Shown: positions 5,689 through 6,131 of the stretch, piece by piece | Layout: each line of letters starts with the position of its first letter | How positions within the stretch are numbered: position 1 is the stretch's first letter | From: Flavobacterium sp. UBA4098 | GTDB taxonomy: Bacteria; Bacteroidota; Bacteroidia; Flavobacteriales; Flavobacteriaceae | Assembly: GCA_002382495.1 (NCBI GenBank) | Contig: DFXW01000009.1 | Location: 7,414-13,544 of the forward strand | Direction of reading: 5' to 3' | DNA: 6,131 bases | Program-made: the position numbers and the translations under genes | The notes under the pieces: generated by a model | Told to the model about the DNA's origin: nothing | Databases searched by the model: none | Seen by the model: only the letters and a program-made list of their open reading frames with translations

Positions 5689-6131
5689 TTAGTTTTGGGT
5701 GCAAACACAATTGCTACTACCTTGAGAAAAATCAAAACCTAAAGTTAGCATATGAGTACCTGAATTATAAGCGGCAAATGAGTTCAAGTCAACTTGATAC
5801 AAATAACCAAAATAGAAATTGGCTTTTTTAAATCCGACCATGGGACTAATTGTAAACGGTTTAAAAAGTTGATTGTTTGTAAAACGATAGCCAATCCCGG
5901 CCCAATAATAATTGCCAAAAGTAGTGTGTCGCCTAAATTTTATATTAAAATCAGTTGTTGAAGGGTGTCCTTCGGAAAATAACTGATGATAAATAGAAGG
6001 TTCAATTTCAACATTGGAATTATTCTTTATTAGATAACCCAAATAGAGTTGGTAATTGTTACTCAAACTTGGTTTACTATTTAAATTATTGGTTCGAGTA
6101 CTGGGTAATAAATTAGTTTTGATAACACTCC
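5689..6131 (-). CDS. PorP/SprF-family type IX secretion-associated membrane protein (5' end outside window)
   Basis: The last 147 complete codons of an outer-membrane protein. The frame is open to the right edge; a TTG at 6064-6066 is an internal Leu, since S-x-V-I-K-T-N-x-L-type sequence continues upstream without a stop. The visible part has alternating polar/aromatic strands typical of an outer-membrane barrel (Y-Q-L-Y-L-G-Y, Y-Y-W-A-G-I-G-Y-R-F, F-T-I-S-P-M-V-G-F). It then has the family's characteristic end: F-Y-F-G-Y-x-Y-x-V-D-L, Y-N-S-G-T-H-M-L-T-L-G-F-D-F. Full-length members are about 300 residues, so roughly half is missing. SprF is needed for SprB secretion in gliding flavobacteria, and PorP belongs to the type IX system; most paralogues sit beside a large adhesin gene and an OmpA-family gene. 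Here the downstream neighbour is pgk, and no partner is visible. The short tail after the last strand contains C-V-C. No convincing terminator follows. Confidence 0.8.
   Translation of the reverse strand, partial: SVIKTNLLPSTRTNNLNSKPSLSNNYQLYLGYLIKNNSNVEIEPSIYHQLFSEGHPSTTDFNIKFRRHTTFGNYYWAGIGYRFTNNQLFKPFTISPMVGFKKANFYFGYLYQVDLNSFAAYNSGTHMLTLGFDFSQGSSNCVCTQN

Noticed and set aside
6064..6066. TTG as the start of the PorP/SprF-family gene
   Set aside because: The frame stays open to the window edge, there is no signal peptide after this codon, and the family is about twice as long.
1..6131. Search for mobile elements, CRISPR arrays, tRNA/rRNA genes, toxin-antitoxin or defence genes
   Set aside because: Coding is nearly continuous with recognised envelope and housekeeping families; no transposase, regularly spaced repeats, cloverleaf or terminal inverted repeats were seen.

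Overview
The window looks like ordinary chromosome from a member of the Bacteroidota, most likely Flavobacterium or a close relative in the Flavobacteriaceae. The evidence is AT-rich DNA, a PorP/SprF-family protein (type IX secretion/gliding family), a DUF4837 lipoprotein (a Bacteroidota family), A-rich leaders without Shine-Dalgarno sequences, and a textbook flavobacterial promoter (TTG, 18 nt, TAnnTTTG) in front of pgk. The genus is an inference; there is no rRNA or other strict marker here.

Layout, left to right. Positions 1-597 (+) hold the 3' end of an OmpA-family protein with one and a half OmpA-like peptidoglycan-binding domains. It runs tail-to-tail into a minus-strand cluster, and both stop codons lie in the same TTAA. 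The cluster, in transcription order, is an MltD-like lytic transglycosylase with four LysM domains (4072-2093), a DUF4837 lipoprotein (2053-1049) and an ElaA-like GNAT acetyltransferase (1043-594). The gaps are only 39 and 5 bp, so one transcript is likely. Positions 4073-4328 are non-coding and hold the pgk terminator and a probable weak promoter for the cluster. pgk, the glycolytic phosphoglycerate kinase, follows (5516-4329, minus) with its own promoter and terminator, so it is probably monocistronic. The right edge (5689-6131, minus) is the 3' part of a PorP/SprF-family outer-membrane protein gene whose start lies outside the window.

Functionally, most of the window concerns the cell envelope. 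The OmpA-like protein probably anchors the outer membrane to peptidoglycan, MltD cleaves glycan strands, the DUF4837 protein is a lipoprotein of unknown role, and the PorP/SprF protein is a predicted outer-membrane barrel. pgk is a housekeeping gene set among them.

I saw no mobile element, CRISPR array, tRNA/rRNA, toxin-antitoxin or defence module, and nothing that amounts to a new system. The most useful leads are modest: the conserved unknown DUF4837 lipoprotein coupled to a lytic transglycosylase, an OmpA-like domain whose ligand-contacting Asp appears to be replaced by a Cys-Cys pair, and an interleaved inverted-repeat pair upstream of the transglycosylase gene.
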